In this document: in pieces, positions 61,855 to 64,000 of the stretch
Layout of the letters: each line of letters starts with the position of its first letter
How positions within the stretch are numbered: the first letter of the stretch is position 1
Assembly (NCBI GenBank): GCA_964276095.1
Contig: CAXYDR010000002.1
Span: forward strand, 248,001 to 312,000
Source: GCA-2733415 sp964276095
GTDB lineage: Bacteria; Bacteroidota; Bacteroidia; Flavobacteriales; Flavobacteriaceae
Direction of reading: 5' to 3'
Length of the DNA: 64,000 bases
The notes under the pieces: generated by a model
Databases searched by the model: none
Told to the model about the DNA's origin: nothing
The model's input: the letters and a program-made list of their open reading frames with translations, nothing else
Translations under genes and position numbers: made by a program

Positions 61855-64000
61855 ATGAAAGAACGTAAATATCTAAAACTATCAGGACTAGAACCTTTAA
61901 TTCTCAATGAGTACAGTAATTTTATGAATGTTGGCGAACGGACTAATGTAGCTGGCTCTCGAAAGTTTTTACGCTTAATTAAAGAAGAACAATTTGATGA
62001 AGCTTTAGCAATAGCAAGACATCAGGTAGATGGTGGCGCACAAATTATTGACATCAATATGGATGATGGACTTATTGATGGTAAAGAAGCAATGGTTCGG
62101 TTTTTAAATTTAATTGCTGCTGAACCTGATATATGCCGAGTTCCAATAATGATTGATAGCTCCAAATGGGAAATCATTGAAGCTGGATTACAAGTTGTAC
62201 AAGGTAAATGTGTAGTTAATTCTATTTCCTTAAAAGAAGGAGAAGAAAAATTTATTTGGGAAGCAACTCAAATAAAACGCTATGGAGCAGCAGTAATTAT
62301 CATGGCCTTTGACGAAGTTGGACAAGCTGATAACTACGAACGCCGAATAGAAATTGCAGAGCGATCTTACAGGGTTTTAGTTGATAAAGTTGGTTTTGCT
62401 TCAGAGGATATTATTTTCGATTTAAACATTTTTCCAGTAGCAACAGGAATGGAAGAGCATCGTAAAAACGCTATTGATTTTATTGAAGCGACTCGATGGG
62501 TACGTCAAAATCTTCCAAATGCCAATGTTAGTGGAGGGGTAAGTAATGTATCCTTTTCTTTTAGAGGAAATAATGGAGTTCGTGAAGCAATGCATTCTGT
62601 TTTTTTATACCATGCCATCAAAGCAGGTATGAATATCGGAATTGTAAATCCTACCATGCTGGAAATATATGATGACATTCCTAAAGATTTATTAGAACAT
62701 GTTGAAGATGTTATTCTTGACAGAAGGGATGATGCCACCGAACGCTTACTTGATTTTGCAGAAACAGTAAAAGGAAAGAAAAAAGAAGATCACACAACTG
62801 CACTAGAATGGCGTAATTTACCATTGCAAGAACGAATTACTCATGCTTTAGTTAAAGGAATTGACACTTTTATTGTAGAAGATTCGGAAGAAGCTCGCCA
62901 AGTAGCAAAAAAACCAATTGAGGTAATTGAAGAGAATTTAATGATAGGGATGAATGTCGTTGGTGACTTATTTGGAGCTGGAAAAATGTTCTTGCCCCAA
63001 GTAGTTAAATCTGCTCGTGTAATGAAGAAAGCAGTATCGTATTTAAATCCCTTTATCGAAGCTGAAAAAGGAAAAAAACAACAAGCTTTAGGAAAGATCC
63101 TTATGGCTACTGTAAAAGGAGATGTTCATGATATTGGTAAAAATATTGTAAGTGTAGTTTTAGGATGTAACAACTATGAAATTGTTGATTTAGGAGTAAT
63201 GGTATCTCCCGAAAAAATAATAGAAACTGCAAAAAAAGAGAATGTAGATATTATTGGTTTGAGTGGGTTGATTACGCCATCATTAGATGAAATGGTGTAT
63301 TTAGCTAAAGAGATGGAGCGTCAAGATTTCTCTGTTCCTTTATTAATTGGTGGAGCAACTACATCAAAAGCCCATACAGCTGTAAAGATTGATCCTGAAT
63401 ATAAAAATGCCGTAGTTCATGTGAATGACGCTTCAAGAGCAGTCACCGTAGTTGGGGATTTACTGAATAAAAAAACGAATAATGAATACGTCATAAAACT
63501 AAAGAAAGATTATGATGAATTCAGATACAAGTTTTTAAAACGAGGGAAAACGAAGGCTTATGTATCCATTGAAGAGGCAAGAGAACGTAAGTTTAAAATT
63601 AATTGGAATACCAGCAATATTGTAAAACCAAATGAGTTAGGTATCCAAACTTTGGAACAGTTAAGTTTAAAGGACTTATTACCTTTTATAGATTGGAGAC
63701 CTTTCTTTATATCATGGGATTTACATGGTAAATTTCCTGATATATTAACCGATGAAATTGTAGGAGAACAAGCAACTAATTTATATAAAGATGCACACGT
63801 AATACTAAAAGAAATAATTAAAAAACAGTTATTAAAACCTAAAGCAATTTTCGGATTGTTTGAAGCAAATACTGTTAATGATGATGATATCTCTATTCAG
63901 AAAAAAGGAAAAGAAATAGGAGTCTTTAGAACTTTACGTCAGCAATTAAAAAAACGAGAAGGGATACCCAATATAGCATTGTCTGATTTTATAGCGCCAA
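61855..64000 (+). CDS. metH: Methionine synthase, folate/cobalamin/activation part (split MetH, subunit 2), partial
   Basis: Open from ATG 61855 to the window edge (715 codons, no stop). Pterin-binding domain first (NVGERTNVAGSRKF, DINMDDGLIDG, IMIDSSKWEIIEAGLQ), then cobalamin cap and binding domain with the His ligand motif GDVHDIGKNIV and VGLSG-like IIGLSGLITPS, then the start of the SAM activation domain (DWRPFFISWDLHGKFP). Uses methyl-tetrahydrofolate to methylate cobalamin. SAM-I riboswitch-controlled together with the upstream gene. The 3' end lies outside the window. Confidence 0.95.
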   Translation, partial: MKERKYLKLSGLEPLILNEYSNFMNVGERTNVAGSRKFLRLIKEEQFDEALAIARHQVDGGAQIIDINMDDGLIDGKEAMVRFLNLIAAEPDICRVPIMIDSSKWEIIEAGLQVVQGKCVVNSISLKEGEEKFIWEATQIKRYGAAVIIMAFDEVGQADNYERRIEIAERSYRVLVDKVGFASEDIIFDLNIFPVATGMEEHRKNAIDFIEATRWVRQNLPNANVSGGVSNVSFSFRGNNGVREAMHSVFLYHAIKAGMNIGIVNPTMLEIYDDIPKDLLEHVEDVILDRRDDATERLLDFAETVKGKKKEDHTTALEWRNLPLQERITHALVKGIDTFIVEDSEEARQVAKKPIEVIEENLMIGMNVVGDLFGAGKMFLPQVVKSARVMKKAVSYLNPFIEAEKGKKQQALGKILMATVKGDVHDIGKNIVSVVLGCNNYEIVDLGVMVSPEKIIETAKKENVDIIGLSGLITPSLDEMVYLAKEMERQDFSVPLLIGGATTSKAHTAVKIDPEYKNAVVHVNDASRAVTVVGDLLNKKTNNEYVIKLKKDYDEFRYKFLKRGKTKAYVSIEEARERKFKINWNTSNIVKPNELGIQTLEQLSLKDLLPFIDWRPFFISWDLHGKFPDILTDEIVGEQATNLYKDAHVILKEIIKKQLLKPKAIFGLFEANTVNDDDISIQKKGKEIGVFRTLRQQLKKREGIPNIALSDFIAP

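Noticed and set aside
61842..61855. Frameshift splitting one metH gene into two
   Set aside because: The first part ends cleanly after its zinc-binding domain and the second has its own ATG and normal N-terminus; a split MetH is a usual arrangement in this phylum.
1..64000. CRISPR arrays, insertion sequences, integrases, tRNA or rRNA genes
   Set aside because: None seen: no regularly spaced repeats, no transposase or integrase motifs, and no tRNA-like cloverleaf noticed by eye.

Overview
The window looks like chromosomal DNA from a marine-type member of the Flavobacteriaceae (phylum Bacteroidota). The evidence is: AT-rich sequence; almost no Shine-Dalgarno sites; several promoters of the Bacteroidota form TTG-N19-21-TAnnTTTG; a secreted protein with a type IX secretion C-terminal domain; a GldH-like lipoprotein; and gene fusions known from this phylum (SerB-SerA, FolK-nucleoside kinase). 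The genus cannot be fixed from the sequence. It is mostly core metabolism: no insertion sequence, phage, CRISPR array, rRNA or tRNA was seen.

Layout. 1-8.7 kb: etfA, a bifunctional nuclease, a nucleoside transporter, thymidylate synthase with a membrane-anchored dihydrofolate reductase, a frame-disrupted histidine kinase, and fabD. 8.7-13.1 kb (minus strand): a PadR operon of small membrane proteins, a GldH-like lipoprotein, galE and a sugar aminotransferase. 13.2-22.1 kb: kdtA, mutS, a DUF1573 protein, an RNA methyltransferase, folK-dNK and sppA. 22.2-25.2 kb: metK behind a SAM-II riboswitch, then a flavin oxidoreductase and a 2Fe-2S ferredoxin. 25.3-30.6 kb: a large T9SS-exported protein and a SerB-SerA fusion. 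30.6-38.4 kb: the isoleucine/valine operon (ilvD-B-N-C-A) behind two consecutive Ile/Val-rich leader peptides, each followed by its own terminator, and a 31-codon stump of ilvE. 38.4-44.7 kb: a slipin, a frameshifted flavobacterial protein, a beta-roll surface protein and a TPR-LuxR regulator. 44.9-64 kb: a continuous sulfur/methionine block: SAM-I riboswitch, metX, thrA, metZ, an Rrf2 regulator, the sulfate-assimilation run (DUF2061, cysH, cysD, cysN, sulfite reductase, siroheme genes, a second flavin oxidoreductase, cysE, cysM), a second SAM-I riboswitch and a split metH running off the right edge.

How it fits together. Sulfate is activated by CysDN and reduced by CysH and a siroheme sulfite reductase whose cofactor is made by the adjacent SUMT and Met8-like enzymes. 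Sulfide is then fixed by CysE/CysM into cysteine or by MetX/MetZ into homocysteine. MetH makes methionine and MetK makes S-adenosylmethionine (SAM). SAM appears to feed back through three riboswitches of two different classes. The ilv operon appears to be controlled by ribosome stalling at Ile/Val codons.

The strongest points for a second look are the tandem ilv attenuators, the decayed ilvE and ferredoxin stumps, the SAM-II element with a long leader, the 2TM-DHFR fusion, and two genes broken by short frameshifts.
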